Assembly (NCBI GenBank): GCA_019314105.1
Contig: JAFCZY010000006.1
Coordinates: 1-16,027, forward strand
Reading direction: 5' to 3'
DNA length: 16,027 nucleotides
Source: Deltaproteobacteria bacterium
GTDB taxonomy: Bacteria; Desulfobacterota; Desulfobacteria; Desulfobacterales; Desulfobacteraceae
In this document: in pieces, positions 1 through 7,764 of the stretch
Numbering within the stretch: position 1 is the first letter of the stretch
Layout: each line of letters starts with the position of its first letter
Notes under the pieces: model-generated
What the model saw: only the letters and a program-made list of their open reading frames with translations
The model's database searches: none
What the model was told of the DNA's origin: nothing
Position numbers and translations under genes: made by a program

Positions 1-2
1 CA

Positions 3-1118
3 ATGATAGTTATGGGCCTTATTCTGGTTCCATTTCTGTTCGCTGCCGTTTCTGCAAAAACCCTGAAAATCGGTTCCATGAGTCCCTTGACAGGTCCTTA
101 TGCGTCTGATGGAACAGATATTAAAAACGGTGTTTGGACGGCCATTAAAGTATTTGAAGAAGCCGGTGGAATGCCGGGTTATGACAAGATTGAATTTTTC
201 CCCCAGGATACCGCCTGTGACCCAAGACAAGCTGTTGCCGCAGCCAACAAGCTGCTCAATCTTGAAGTTGTCGGTGTGGTAGGCGCTTATTGCTCTTCTT
301 CAACCATTCCGGCATCTGAAGTGCTGGACGAAGAAAGCATTCCCATGATTACCCCTGCTTCCACCCACCAGGATGTAACGGATCGCGGCCTTAAATATAT
401 GTTCAGAATGTGTGGAAGAGATGATGACCAGGCTCCTGCAGCTGCGAAATTTATAAAAGAATCTCTGGGTGCCAAAACCATTTTTCTCGTGGATGATAAA
501 ACCACCTATTCCCAGGGTCTTGCAGACGGTGTCCGTATAGCCGCTGAAAAACTGGGTATCAAAGTGCTGGGCCATGAGCATGTCAACCAGGGCGATAAAG
601 ATTTTTCTGCCATCTTAACCATGGCAAAACAGAAAAATGCCGATGTTTTTTACATGTCTCTCCAGGGATTTTCTCCTGCTTCCATGATGACACTCCAGGC
701 AAAACGCCTGGGTCTGAAATCCCAGATTGTCACCCAGGATGCCGTGTTCCAGCCCAAATTTATGGAAGTGGCTAAAGATGCTGCAGAAGGGGTCTACCTG
801 ACCTATGGATTTACCGATCCTTCTACACCGGAATACAAAGCATTTGAAGACAGATATGTGCCTAAATACGGTGCGATTGCAGCCTATGCAACCTATGCCT
901 TTGACGGCGCCACCTCTCTTTTGATGGCGATCAAGGCTGCCGGTTCCACAGATCCTGCCAAAATCAAGGCTGAACTCATGAAACAGGATTACCAGGGTGT
1001 TGCAAAACGAATCAAGTTTGCAGCCAATGGAGATTCCGGTTCTTCCTATATTGCCTTTAAAGTTGTTGACGGTAAATTTGTTCCCTATTGGGAACCCATG
1101 AACGGTCTGATCAAGTAG
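3..1118 (+). CDS. livK: Branched-chain amino-acid ABC transporter substrate-binding protein (LivK/LivJ-like), 5' partial
   Basis: Periplasmic binding protein of a high-affinity aliphatic amino-acid importer, Peripla_BP_6 (type I binding fold). The visible N-terminus is a hydrophobic signal segment ending in AVSA-KTLKIG. It has no basic residues before the hydrophobic core, so the true start probably lies upstream of the window. Counting from the first visible Met, Cys72 and Cys97 are 25 residues apart, as are the disulfide cysteines of E. coli LivJ/LivK. The motif CSSST (97-101) and Thr121 in ITPAST match the LivJ serine/threonine residues that hold the alpha-amino and carboxyl groups of leucine-type ligands. 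It is followed by livH, livM and livF, which form the membrane and ATPase parts. The family is secure; the exact ligand (Leu, Ile, Val or another amino acid) is inferred. Confidence 0.93.
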   Translation: MIVMGLILVPFLFAAVSAKTLKIGSMSPLTGPYASDGTDIKNGVWTAIKVFEEAGGMPGYDKIEFFPQDTACDPRQAVAAANKLLNLEVVGVVGAYCSSSTIPASEVLDEESIPMITPASTHQDVTDRGLKYMFRMCGRDDDQAPAAAKFIKESLGAKTIFLVDDKTTYSQGLADGVRIAAEKLGIKVLGHEHVNQGDKDFSAILTMAKQKNADVFYMSLQGFSPASMMTLQAKRLGLKSQIVTQDAVFQPKFMEVAKDAAEGVYLTYGFTDPSTPEYKAFEDRYVPKYGAIAAYATYAFDGATSLLMAIKAAGSTDPAKIKAELMKQDYQGVAKRIKFAANGDSGSSYIAFKVVDGKFVPYWEPMNGLIK

Positions 1119-1132
1119 TCCTGTAAAACGTG

Positions 1133-1165
1133 ATGCGGCCGGCATTGTATTCCGGCCGCATTTTT
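1133..1165 (+). terminator. Intercistronic hairpin plus T-run between livK and livH
   Basis: A perfect 10-bp GC-rich stem (ATGCGGCCGG at 1133-1142, CCGGCCGCAT at 1152-1161) with a 9-nt loop is followed by TTTTT. It has the form of a rho-independent terminator, but it lies 15 nt after the livK stop and inside what looks like one operon. It probably terminates part of the transcription or protects the livK mRNA 3' end, so the binding protein is made in excess over the permeases. Confidence 0.8.
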
Positions 1166-1201
1166 GTAGTTTACGCCACGAAGTAAAGAAAATTAAATAA
1201 A

Positions 1202-2113
1202 ATGGAATATTTTATTCAGCAGTTGATAAACGGTATAACGCTTGGCGGGATGTATGCATTGATCGCCCTCGGGTATACCATGGTATACGGTGTGATCCAG
1301 CTCATCAATTTTGCCCATGGCGAATTCTTTGCCGCCGGCGGATATGTGGGCGCCATTGCCCTGGGTTATTTTGCCGGAATTGGATATATGGAAACGCATC
1401 CGATAATCTGTTTGACCGCTTCTTTTGCAATGGCCATGGCCTATTGTGCCTACCTGGCCGTCGGGGTTGAAAAAATCGCTTACAAACCCCTGCGGAAAGA
1501 GTCCAGGCTGGCAGCACTGTTGTCTGCCCTTGGCATGTCGATTTTTCTTTCCAACGGTCTGATGCTCACCCAGGGAGTATATGATGCGGTTTATCCCAGT
1601 GAGTTGTTCCAGGGAAGGTTTGATTTCGGCATGGTAACCATATCCTACCTCCAGATTATGATCGTCTCATTGACAGCCTTTCTGCTGGTGGGTCTCAACC
1701 TGCTGGTCTTTAAAACCAAAGTTGGCATGGCCATGCGGGCCACGGCCCAGGATAAGACCATGTCAGCCCTGGTGGCCATCGGCAGCAACAGGATCATTTC
1801 CCTGACCTTTGCCATTGGTGCCGGGCTTGCCTGTGCTGCCGGGATCATGTACGGCCTTTATTATGGATCGGTCCGGTATGACATGGGATTTGTTCCGGGT
1901 ATCAAGGCCTTTGCCGCTGCTGTACTGGGCGGGATTGGGAATATTACCGGTGCCATGCTGGGTGGTCTGATTATCGGAATGGTTGAAATATTTGGTGCCG
2001 GCTATCTCTCAAGTGAGTACAAGGATGTGTTTGCTTTCATTATTTTGATCGCAGTCCTCTATTTTAAACCAAATGGAATTATGGGCGAGAATATCGATGA
2101 TACAAGAGTTTAA
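1202..2113 (+). CDS. livH: Branched-chain amino-acid ABC transporter permease LivH
   Basis: Inner-membrane permease of the BPD_transp_2 (LivH/LivM) family, 303 aa, close to the usual length of about 300. The N-terminal membrane segment is followed by the conserved family stretch LINFAHGE (about residues 34-41). The C-terminal half carries the typical Gly-rich AAVLGGIGNITGAMLGG segment, which forms part of the cytoplasmic loop contacting the ATPases. Several hydrophobic helices (about eight) are visible. The ribosome site is poor: the leader is A-rich, with no clear AGGAGG before the ATG. This may lower its expression relative to livK. The gene ends inside the start of livM, so the two permeases are probably translationally coupled. 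Confidence 0.94.
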   Translation: MEYFIQQLINGITLGGMYALIALGYTMVYGVIQLINFAHGEFFAAGGYVGAIALGYFAGIGYMETHPIICLTASFAMAMAYCAYLAVGVEKIAYKPLRKESRLAALLSALGMSIFLSNGLMLTQGVYDAVYPSELFQGRFDFGMVTISYLQIMIVSLTAFLLVGLNLLVFKTKVGMAMRATAQDKTMSALVAIGSNRIISLTFAIGAGLACAAGIMYGLYYGSVRYDMGFVPGIKAFAAAVLGGIGNITGAMLGGLIIGMVEIFGAGYLSSEYKDVFAFIILIAVLYFKPNGIMGENIDDTRV

Positions 2114-3323
2114 AAAAGTTTGGAAACCATATACTATCGGAATGCTCTGGCTTTTAGGGCTGCTCTGGCCTCTTTTAGGCATTCATCCCGACGGCACCCT
2201 GACCTTTCAGAAAACTATCACTGTCTGGAGTTATCTTCTGGCAGGTTCCTTTGTCTGCCTCATGATCTATGTGCTGAAGGGCACGGATTCCTTAAAATTT
2301 ATCGCAGATCCAATATCCCGGGTTGCGGGTAATATCAAGACCACTTCCATTGCCCTTCCCACCTGGATCTGGCTTGGTGCAGGCTTGATAGTTGCATTGA
2401 TTTATCCCCAGTTCGCAGGTCGGTACGGCACTGATGTGGCCATTAGCGTGCTGCTTTATATCTGCCTGGGTCTTGGCCTCAACGTGGTGGTGGGCCTGGC
2501 TGGCATGCTGGATCTCGGATATATTGCATTTTACGGTGTAGGCGCCTATACTTATGCTATTCTTAATACCACTTACGGCCTGGGCTTCTGGGTCTGCCTG
2601 CCCCTGTCGGGCTTTTTCGCCTGTATTGCAGGCTGTATTGTCGGATACCCAACCCTTCGCATGAGAGGGGATTATCTGGCCATTGTTACCCTGGGATTCG
2701 GGGAAATCATCCGGATTATTCTCAACAACTGGATGGAGCTGACCAATGGTCCCAACGGCATCCTCGGGGTCAAACCCATTGGTATTTTTTTACCGGTATT
2801 TGAAAATGGATTTACCTTTGAGCATTTCTGGATGAAAAAACTCCAGCTTTTTTACTATTTTGCATTGGGTCTGGCCATTGTAGCAGCTCTATGCGTTCAT
2901 CGGCTGAATTTTTCAAGGGTGGGCCGTGCCTGGGAATCCATCCGGGAAGATGAGACAGCCGCCGAACTTATGGGGGTTAATACCTTTATTTACAAGCTGT
3001 TAGCCTATGCCATGGGTGCAATATTTGCAGGCCTTGCCGGTGCATTTTTTGCTGCAAGGATGAGATTTGTCAGTCCCGAAAGCTTTACCTTCCTTGAGTC
3101 AGCTATGGTTTTGTGCATGGTGGTTCTGGGCGGGATGGGCTCAATTCCCGGGATTATCTTGGGTGTTGCCGCCTTGATTGCTCTACCCGAAATTTTTCGT
3201 GAGTTTGAATCTTATCGAATGCTGATCTTTGGTGCCACCATGGTTATCATGATGCTCTTCAGGCCTGCCGGTCTGATACCGGCCAAGCGCGTGGGAACCC
3301 GATCTGAAGAAAAGGAGGGCTAA
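2097..3323 (+). CDS. livM: Branched-chain amino-acid ABC transporter permease LivM
   Basis: Second inner-membrane permease of the importer, BPD_transp_2 family, 408 aa from the chosen start. The frame is open from an ATG at 2073. I prefer the ATG at 2097 because it gives a 17-nt overlap with livH, a purine-rich GGGCGAGA upstream, and the protein start MIQEFKK. Family motifs include NVVVGLAGMLDLGYIAFYGVGAY (split across about residues 131-153) and the MRGDYLAIVTLGFGEIIRI region, followed by a Gly-rich loop (VVLGGMGSIPGIILG) near the C-terminus. The N-terminal region of about 100 residues has extra membrane segments, as in E. coli LivM (425 aa) and unlike shorter LivM forms. livF follows after a 6-nt gap. 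Confidence 0.94.
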   Translation: MIQEFKKVWKPYTIGMLWLLGLLWPLLGIHPDGTLTFQKTITVWSYLLAGSFVCLMIYVLKGTDSLKFIADPISRVAGNIKTTSIALPTWIWLGAGLIVALIYPQFAGRYGTDVAISVLLYICLGLGLNVVVGLAGMLDLGYIAFYGVGAYTYAILNTTYGLGFWVCLPLSGFFACIAGCIVGYPTLRMRGDYLAIVTLGFGEIIRIILNNWMELTNGPNGILGVKPIGIFLPVFENGFTFEHFWMKKLQLFYYFALGLAIVAALCVHRLNFSRVGRAWESIREDETAAELMGVNTFIYKLLAYAMGAIFAGLAGAFFAARMRFVSPESFTFLESAMVLCMVVLGGMGSIPGIILGVAALIALPEIFREFESYRMLIFGATMVIMMLFRPAGLIPAKRVGTRSEEKEG

Positions 3324-3329
3324 AGACTG

Positions 3330-4052
3330 ATGAGTATACAACCGATGCTTGAATTGAAAAATGTCCACTCGGGATATGGATCCATCAAAGCCCTGAAAGG
3401 TATCTCCCTCAAGGTCATGCCCGGGGAAATTGTGGCCATTATCGGCGCGAATGGTGCCGGAAAATCCACCACCCTCATGACCATCTGCGGTATTGTCAAA
3501 GTTGAAAAAGGAGAAGTCCTTTATCGGGGAAAGGTGATTAATAAAGTCCCGCCGGAAAAACTGCCCACCATGGGACTTTGCCAGGTACCTGAAGGAAGAC
3601 GGATTTTTCCAAGATTAACTGTTATGGAAAATCTAAGGCTGGGAGCCTTTTACAGGGATGATACCAATCAGATCATGAAAGATATCCAGCATTCCTATGA
3701 AATGTTTCCCATCCTGGGAGAAAGAAAAAGCCAGAAAGGCGGGACCCTGTCCGGCGGAGAACAGCAGATGCTGGCCATCGCAAGAGCGCTGATGACAAAA
3801 CCCAAGGTTCTGTTGCTGGATGAACCATCCCTAGGGCTTGCACCCATTATTGTACAGCAGATTTTTGATATTATCGCCCAAATCAACAAGGAAAAAGGCA
3901 CCACCATCCTGCTGGTTGAGCAGAATGCAAATCTGGCGCTCCAGGCAGCATCAAGGGGGTATGTCGTTGAAACGGGCGAGATTACCCTTGAAGATGAAGC
4001 ACCGTCTTTGTTAGCCAATCCAAAGATCAGGGAAGCGTATCTGGGGGAATAA
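3330..4052 (+). CDS. livF: Branched-chain amino-acid ABC transporter ATPase LivF
   Basis: Cytoplasmic ABC ATPase of 240 aa that powers the LivHM permease. Walker A is GANGAGKST (39-47), the ABC signature is LSGGEQQ (140-146), Walker B is VLLLDEPSLGL (160-170), and the switch region is LLVEQNAN (194-201). The segments EGRRIFPRLTVMENL (88-102) and LVEQNANLAL are typical of LivF rather than LivG, whose sequence normally has a longer C-terminal tail. A strong AAGGAGGG ribosome site overlaps the end of livM; Met1 at 3330 is chosen over Met6. The transporter normally uses a LivG/LivF heterodimer, and no livG lies between livM and livF or elsewhere in the window. Confidence 0.95.
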   Translation: MSIQPMLELKNVHSGYGSIKALKGISLKVMPGEIVAIIGANGAGKSTTLMTICGIVKVEKGEVLYRGKVINKVPPEKLPTMGLCQVPEGRRIFPRLTVMENLRLGAFYRDDTNQIMKDIQHSYEMFPILGERKSQKGGTLSGGEQQMLAIARALMTKPKVLLLDEPSLGLAPIIVQQIFDIIAQINKEKGTTILLVEQNANLALQAASRGYVVETGEITLEDEAPSLLANPKIREAYLGE

Positions 4053-4067
4053 AACAATTTAATCAAC

Positions 4068-4097
4068 TTGACAATAAATCAGACAAATTGATAGATT
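4068..4097 (+). promoter_or_regulatory. Candidate sigma-70 promoter before the ABM-domain gene
   Basis: A perfect TTGACA -35 hexamer (4068-4073) is followed after 18 bp by TAGATT (4092-4097), which matches four of six -10 positions. Transcription would begin near 4104, leaving a leader of about 44 nt with an AAAGGAGGG ribosome site. It suggests that the small gene can be expressed separately from the liv operon. Prediction from sequence only. Confidence 0.42.
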
Positions 4098-4147
4098 GGA
4101 ACAGGTTGTGACACTGACATTAATTGTTTTAAAAAAAGGAGGGCATT

Positions 4148-4468
4148 ATGGCAGTTTCTATTATTATCAGACGAACTGTAAAGGATGAGGCAACGGCAGG
4201 CCAACTGGCCCCTTTGATTGTACAACTCAGATCCCGTGCCGCGATTCAGCCGGGGTTTCTCACTGATCAGACCTTCAGCTGCCTGGATAGTAATGATGAG
4301 TACCTGATCATGAGCACCTGGAACACTCTGGACGACTGGAACAAATGGATGCACAGCGAGGAACGTATGGCTATCCAGATCCAGATAGATGGATTGCTGG
4401 GGGAAAAAACCCTTTACCGGTATTATGAACCTATTGTAGGCGGTATCCCTTCCCGGTTTCAATCCTAG
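4148..4468 (+). CDS. Small ABM-fold protein (antibiotic biosynthesis monooxygenase-like domain)
   Basis: A 106-aa protein resembling the ABM family (PF03992), small dimeric ferredoxin-like-fold proteins that include quinol monooxygenases such as YgiN and heme-degrading IsdG-type enzymes. Typical features are the N-terminal beta-strand SIIIRRTVK, the helix around residues 14-33, the AAIQPGFLTDQTF segment (the family's 'PG(F/C)' turn at 35-37), and a strand/helix LIMSTWNTLDDWNKWMHSEE (53-72), where families of this type have W/F-x-S/T-x-x-x-W. No specific catalytic residue can be assigned, and many members in anaerobes have unknown roles. An excellent AAAGGAGGG ribosome site precedes the ATG. 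The gap from livF is 95 nt. It may be an accessory gene of the liv operon or an independent unit. Confidence 0.75.
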   Translation: MAVSIIIRRTVKDEATAGQLAPLIVQLRSRAAIQPGFLTDQTFSCLDSNDEYLIMSTWNTLDDWNKWMHSEERMAIQIQIDGLLGEKTLYRYYEPIVGGIPSRFQS

Positions 4469-4486
4469 CCAGAGGCGTTTTTTAAT

Positions 4487-4517
4487 CCCCGCTGCTTGCG
4501 GCGGGGAGTTTATTTAT
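4487..4517 (+). terminator. Terminator-like hairpin between convergent genes
   Basis: CCCCGC (4487-4492) pairs with GCGGGG (4501-4506). The stem can extend by a T-G wobble and a G-C pair to a CTTG tetraloop. The stem is followed by AGTTTATTTAT on the + strand, a moderate T-rich tail. It lies 18 nt after the ABM gene stop and overlaps the end of the oppositely oriented oxidoreductase gene. On the minus strand the tail is A-rich, so it looks like a + strand terminator rather than a bidirectional one. Confidence 0.6.
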
Positions 4518-6382
4518 ACTGTCCACTCCAGGCCAAGTTCTAAAATTTTTCCTTTTCCCGGATTGCCGTTTTCATTCCATCCCATCAGGCCGTAATACTG
4601 CTCAATCATCACAGGAAAGTTTTCTTTATTGACACATTTTCCATCAGCCGGCCCCCCTTTAAGCGGTTTAAAAAGTCTTTCAGGCAGTTTGTCCTCATTT
4701 TTGGAAAATCCTCTGCGTGCATTTATAATGCGCAGCATATTCATTCTTCGTTCTCCCACCTTCATCAATTCCCAGAATGTACAATCCCATCCTGTTGCTG
4801 AATTTATAAGATCTTCAACATCTGAGTATGAGTATAGACTTCCGCATCCCCAGCAGAACATGCATAAACAGATTGAATCAAGAAAACTGTAAAAATACTG
4901 AGAATAAACTGTCATACGGACTTTATTCAGCCCGGTTCCATCCGGGTCGTCTGATCCAAAAATTCCAAGGCCCTTTGAAATTTCCGAATCACTGGATAAA
5001 AGCCAGTCGTGTTCCGAGGACATATGATCTGCACCGATGGGGCAAACAGCATACATCAGGGCCAGGCTTGGTTTTACCTGGGCCATGTGGACTGCAGGAA
5101 CATGGTTTTTGATATGTATGGCATAGGGAGCAGTTTTTTTACCCAGTTTTTTTACACAATTTACAAGACCATCCGCTAGAATATCGCCGATTCCCTCACG
5201 ATGAATAATTTTCTCAATGAGCCATAGCAGATCGTCGGCATCTCCGAATTTTGATATTCTGCCATCTGTTTGATCAGAAGTTACAACTTTTTTTTCCATA
5301 CATTCGAAAAGATAAGATGCTATTCCCCCCATGCCGATGGTATCAAGACCGTAATTATTGCAGAGTTCATTGGCCTTTGCCACTGCGACGGCATCGGTAA
5401 TATCAAGATTAGTCCCTAACAGTCCCAGTGTTTCAAACTCGGGGCCACCGAGTCTGTCCGTTACCCTGTATGGTTTTTGAGCTGTAACTTTTTTGCGGCA
5501 TCCAACAGCACAACCAAAACATGTGGTGCCGCCTGCACCAATTTCAGGTTCAAAAACAGAACCATCCAGGTTTTTATATTTTTCATGGAAACTTTTTGAA
5601 AAATTATGTGTTGCCATGTTTCCGGCTTCAGCCTGGGCACCAACAACACCGGGAGTTCCATATTTTTTAAGTGTTTCAGGGAATCCTGAACCGGGAATCC
5701 TGTCAATTCCTTTTTTTGCCATCGCCTTTAAGCCTGCATTATTGTGAAATTGGATCTTCCCATTGCCTTTTACAACAACGGCACGCAGGTTTTTACTTCC
5801 GAAAACAGCCCCCATCCCTGTCCTTCCGGCAGCATCATTCAGATCTCCCATGAGGCATGCAAACCCCACAAGATTTTCTCCGGCAGGGCCACACTGGAGG
5901 ATGCTCAGATTTTTACTTCCATATTTTTCTGATAAGATATCATGGGCTTCAAGAATTGTTTTCCCCCAGATATCATCTGCCCTTTCTATGCTGATATCTT
6001 CACCATTGATTAAAATATAAGAAGGAGATGAGGCTTTACCTGAAATAACAACAGCATCATACCCTGCTTTTTTTATCATGGGTCCGATACTTCCTCCCAC
6101 CTGGGTATCGCCGACAGCATTTGTTTCCGGAGAAAGTGAGGTGATGCAGCATCTGCTCACTCCGGAGACAGCAGCTCCCGTTGTAATCCCCCCAGCAATG
6201 GTGATGACATTTTCACTCTCCAAGGGTCTGGTGTCAGGTTTTGTTCTTTTCAGCAGGAAATATGCGCCAATGGCACTTCCCCCCATATATTTTCTGTAAA
6301 ATTCCTCGGAATGTTCTATCTTTTCATTTTTTTTACTGCTCAAATTTATCGAGAGAATCGTTCCGGTAAATCCTTTGTTCAT
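4514..6382 (-). CDS. aor: Tungsten-dependent aldehyde:ferredoxin oxidoreductase (AOR family)
   Basis: Cytoplasmic AOR-family enzyme, 622 aa (family about 600-620), which oxidises aldehydes to carboxylic acids using ferredoxin, a tungstopterin and one [4Fe-4S] cluster. The N-terminal domain (about 1-205) has the family hallmarks GFTGTILSINLS and AGRTGMGAVFGSKNLRAV (185-202). Cluster ligands are C288, C291, C295 (CFGCAVGC) and probably C507 in D502-S-I-C-L-C. The first three share residue numbers with Pyrococcus furiosus AOR, and the D-to-C spacing of five is the same. The D502 and GLD347 regions correspond to pterin-contact motifs. The region 505-513 has extra cysteines (C505, C510, C513). An AAGGAG site (6389-6394) precedes the ATG, 14 nt after the alcohol dehydrogenase stop, so the two are co-transcribed. 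The substrate is unknown; reduction of acids in the reverse direction is also possible. Confidence 0.92.
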   Translation of the reverse strand: MNKGFTGTILSINLSSKKNEKIEHSEEFYRKYMGGSAIGAYFLLKRTKPDTRPLESENVITIAGGITTGAAVSGVSRCCITSLSPETNAVGDTQVGGSIGPMIKKAGYDAVVISGKASSPSYILINGEDISIERADDIWGKTILEAHDILSEKYGSKNLSILQCGPAGENLVGFACLMGDLNDAAGRTGMGAVFGSKNLRAVVVKGNGKIQFHNNAGLKAMAKKGIDRIPGSGFPETLKKYGTPGVVGAQAEAGNMATHNFSKSFHEKYKNLDGSVFEPEIGAGGTTCFGCAVGCRKKVTAQKPYRVTDRLGGPEFETLGLLGTNLDITDAVAVAKANELCNNYGLDTIGMGGIASYLFECMEKKVVTSDQTDGRISKFGDADDLLWLIEKIIHREGIGDILADGLVNCVKKLGKKTAPYAIHIKNHVPAVHMAQVKPSLALMYAVCPIGADHMSSEHDWLLSSDSEISKGLGIFGSDDPDGTGLNKVRMTVYSQYFYSFLDSICLCMFCWGCGSLYSYSDVEDLINSATGWDCTFWELMKVGERRMNMLRIINARRGFSKNEDKLPERLFKPLKGGPADGKCVNKENFPVMIEQYYGLMGWNENGNPGKGKILELGLEWTV

Positions 6383-6396
6383 ATCATTCTCCTTTT

Positions 6397-7563
6397 TCAG
6401 AAAGCTTTTTTTAAAATATCAAGCAGATCCTTTTTTGTACAGGGCCTTGAATTTGTCTGGTGACACGGATCAGCAAAAGCCTTGACCGAAATTTCTTCAA
6501 GCTGATCTTCTTTCACACCGACATCTTTAAGAGACCCGGTAATCCCAATTTTTGAATTGAGATCGGCAATGGCTTGTATTGCTTTTTTTGCGGCCTGGAT
6601 ATCCGTCATTTCAAACGTATTAATATGAAAAACCCCCGCCACTTTTGCATATTCGTTTGCTGAAATTTCAATATTATATTTCATGACAGGAATAAGGCAT
6701 ATTGCATTTGCAAGGCCATGCTGTAATCCACAGACGGAAGAAAGAGCATGGGATAATGAATGGGCTGCCCCCAGATCTTTTTGAAAAGCGACAGCTCCCA
6801 TCATTGCAGCAATCAGCATGTATCCTCTGGCACTGATATCCCCGGGGTTTTTTACGGCTTTTTCAAGATTGTCTACCACGAGCTCGATACCTTTAAGCGC
6901 AATGCCGTCACACATTGGATGGAAAACAGGGGCAGTCAGTGATTCTACACAATGTGTTAATGCATCCATCCCGGTTGAGGCGGTAAGAAAATCCGGCAGA
7001 CTGACTGTCAGTTCAGGGTCAAGTACTGCCAGTGCCGGCATCATTAACGGATGGCAAATCATATATTTTGAACCGTTTGATGCAGAGGATATAACTGAGC
7101 ATCTTCCCACTTCGCTTCCGGTTCCAGCTGTTGTGGGTATGGCAATTACCCGGGGCAGCGGGCCCTGGATTTTTTGATTACCGCCGGTACTGCAGTTATA
7201 ATCTTTTATTTTGCCGCCATTTTTTACAAGGACTGGTATTACCTTGGCTGAATCAAGGGCAGACCCGCCACCCAAGCCAATGACGCCGTCACACCCTTTT
7301 GTCGTATAAATTGCCATGGCTTTTTCAATATCCTCATCCAGGGGATTGGGCTGAATACCGCTGAATACGCCAAAAGGAATATCTGCAGTTTTAAGGACAG
7401 CTTCTATTGTTTTAAATGCGTTGGTCTGCAACAGTCCTGGATCTGTCACAATAAGAGGACATTTTATATTCACTTCAACAAGATTCTCAGGAAGCAGTTT
7501 TATTGCACCGGGGCCGAATGATACCATGGTTGGAAACGAAAAACGACTTATTCCATTTATCAT
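6397..7563 (-). CDS. Iron-containing alcohol dehydrogenase
   Basis: Group III (Fe-ADH) NAD(P)-dependent alcohol dehydrogenase, 388 aa, the usual family length of about 385. The N-terminal dinucleotide-binding domain contains GLGGGSALDSAK (96-107) and the TTAGTGSEV segment (144-152). The C-terminal helical domain has the metal ligands D200 and H204 (MDALTHCVE), H268 (GAAHSLSH) and H282 (GLQHGLAN); the D/H/H/H spacing of 4 and 14 matches E. coli FucO. It converts a primary alcohol to an aldehyde or the reverse. The AOR gene lies directly downstream and would take the aldehyde further to the acid. A good AAAGGAG site lies before the ATG at 7563. The chain length or type of alcohol cannot be read from the sequence. 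Confidence 0.93.
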   Translation of the reverse strand: MINGISRFSFPTMVSFGPGAIKLLPENLVEVNIKCPLIVTDPGLLQTNAFKTIEAVLKTADIPFGVFSGIQPNPLDEDIEKAMAIYTTKGCDGVIGLGGGSALDSAKVIPVLVKNGGKIKDYNCSTGGNQKIQGPLPRVIAIPTTAGTGSEVGRCSVISSASNGSKYMICHPLMMPALAVLDPELTVSLPDFLTASTGMDALTHCVESLTAPVFHPMCDGIALKGIELVVDNLEKAVKNPGDISARGYMLIAAMMGAVAFQKDLGAAHSLSHALSSVCGLQHGLANAICLIPVMKYNIEISANEYAKVAGVFHINTFEMTDIQAAKKAIQAIADLNSKIGITGSLKDVGVKEDQLEEISVKAFADPCHQTNSRPCTKKDLLDILKKAF

Positions 7564-7640
7564 CAGTTTTCTCCTTTATTAAAATTTTGTATTTTATTTT
7601 ATTCATAATATCATCTCGATTTTTCAAATTCGTTCAAAAT

Positions 7641-7656
7641 AGCAAAAAAATCCCCA
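7641..7656 (-). promoter_or_regulatory. Candidate sigma-54 (-24/-12) promoter for the adh-aor operon
   Basis: Read on the minus strand, the 16-mer TGGGGATTTTTTTGCT matches the consensus TGGCACGN4TTGCW at 8 of 12 defined positions. These include the invariant GG and GC dinucleotides at the correct spacing. Transcription would start near 7630 and give a leader of about 67 nt before the alcohol dehydrogenase ATG. The block between GG and the TTGC is T-rich, so a chance match in AT-rich DNA is possible. No activator gene is in the window. Confidence 0.4.
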
Positions 7657-7693
7657 ATCAGGTACGAATTTTTCATTTGCAGGCAAGGCATAT

Positions 7694-7699
7694 TATAAT
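7694..7699 (+). promoter_or_regulatory. Candidate -10 box for the GDPD-GATase-Pot operon
   Basis: A perfect TATAAT lies about 65 bp before the phosphodiesterase start, in the 201-bp AT-rich divergent spacer (7564-7764). The -35 region at 17-bp spacing (TTTCAT, 7671-7676) is poor. A short dyad TTGC-AG-GCAA (7677-7686) overlaps the spacer and could bind an activator. Apart from this and the sigma-54-like element, I see no gene or structure in the spacer. Confidence 0.35.
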
Positions 7700-7764
7700 G
7701 GATATTTGGATAAAAACAATGTACTATTGAATTTAATAATCTATTTCATTTTCAGGAAATATAT

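Noticed and set aside
615..1145. 176-aa open frame antisense to livK
   Set aside because: It lies opposite a clear binding-protein gene, has low-complexity Phe/Gly/Cys-rich composition typical of a reverse frame, and matches no family I recognise.
3695..4066. 123-aa open frame antisense to livF
   Set aside because: Complement of conserved ATPase motifs; no plausible ribosome site or domain.
4079..4462. 127-aa open frame antisense to the ABM gene
   Set aside because: The sense strand has a strong ribosome site and a recognisable fold; the antisense product resembles nothing.
7564..7764. Possible riboswitch or small RNA in the divergent spacer
   Set aside because: No conserved aptamer-like pattern or long stem; only promoter-like motifs and AT-rich sequence are visible.
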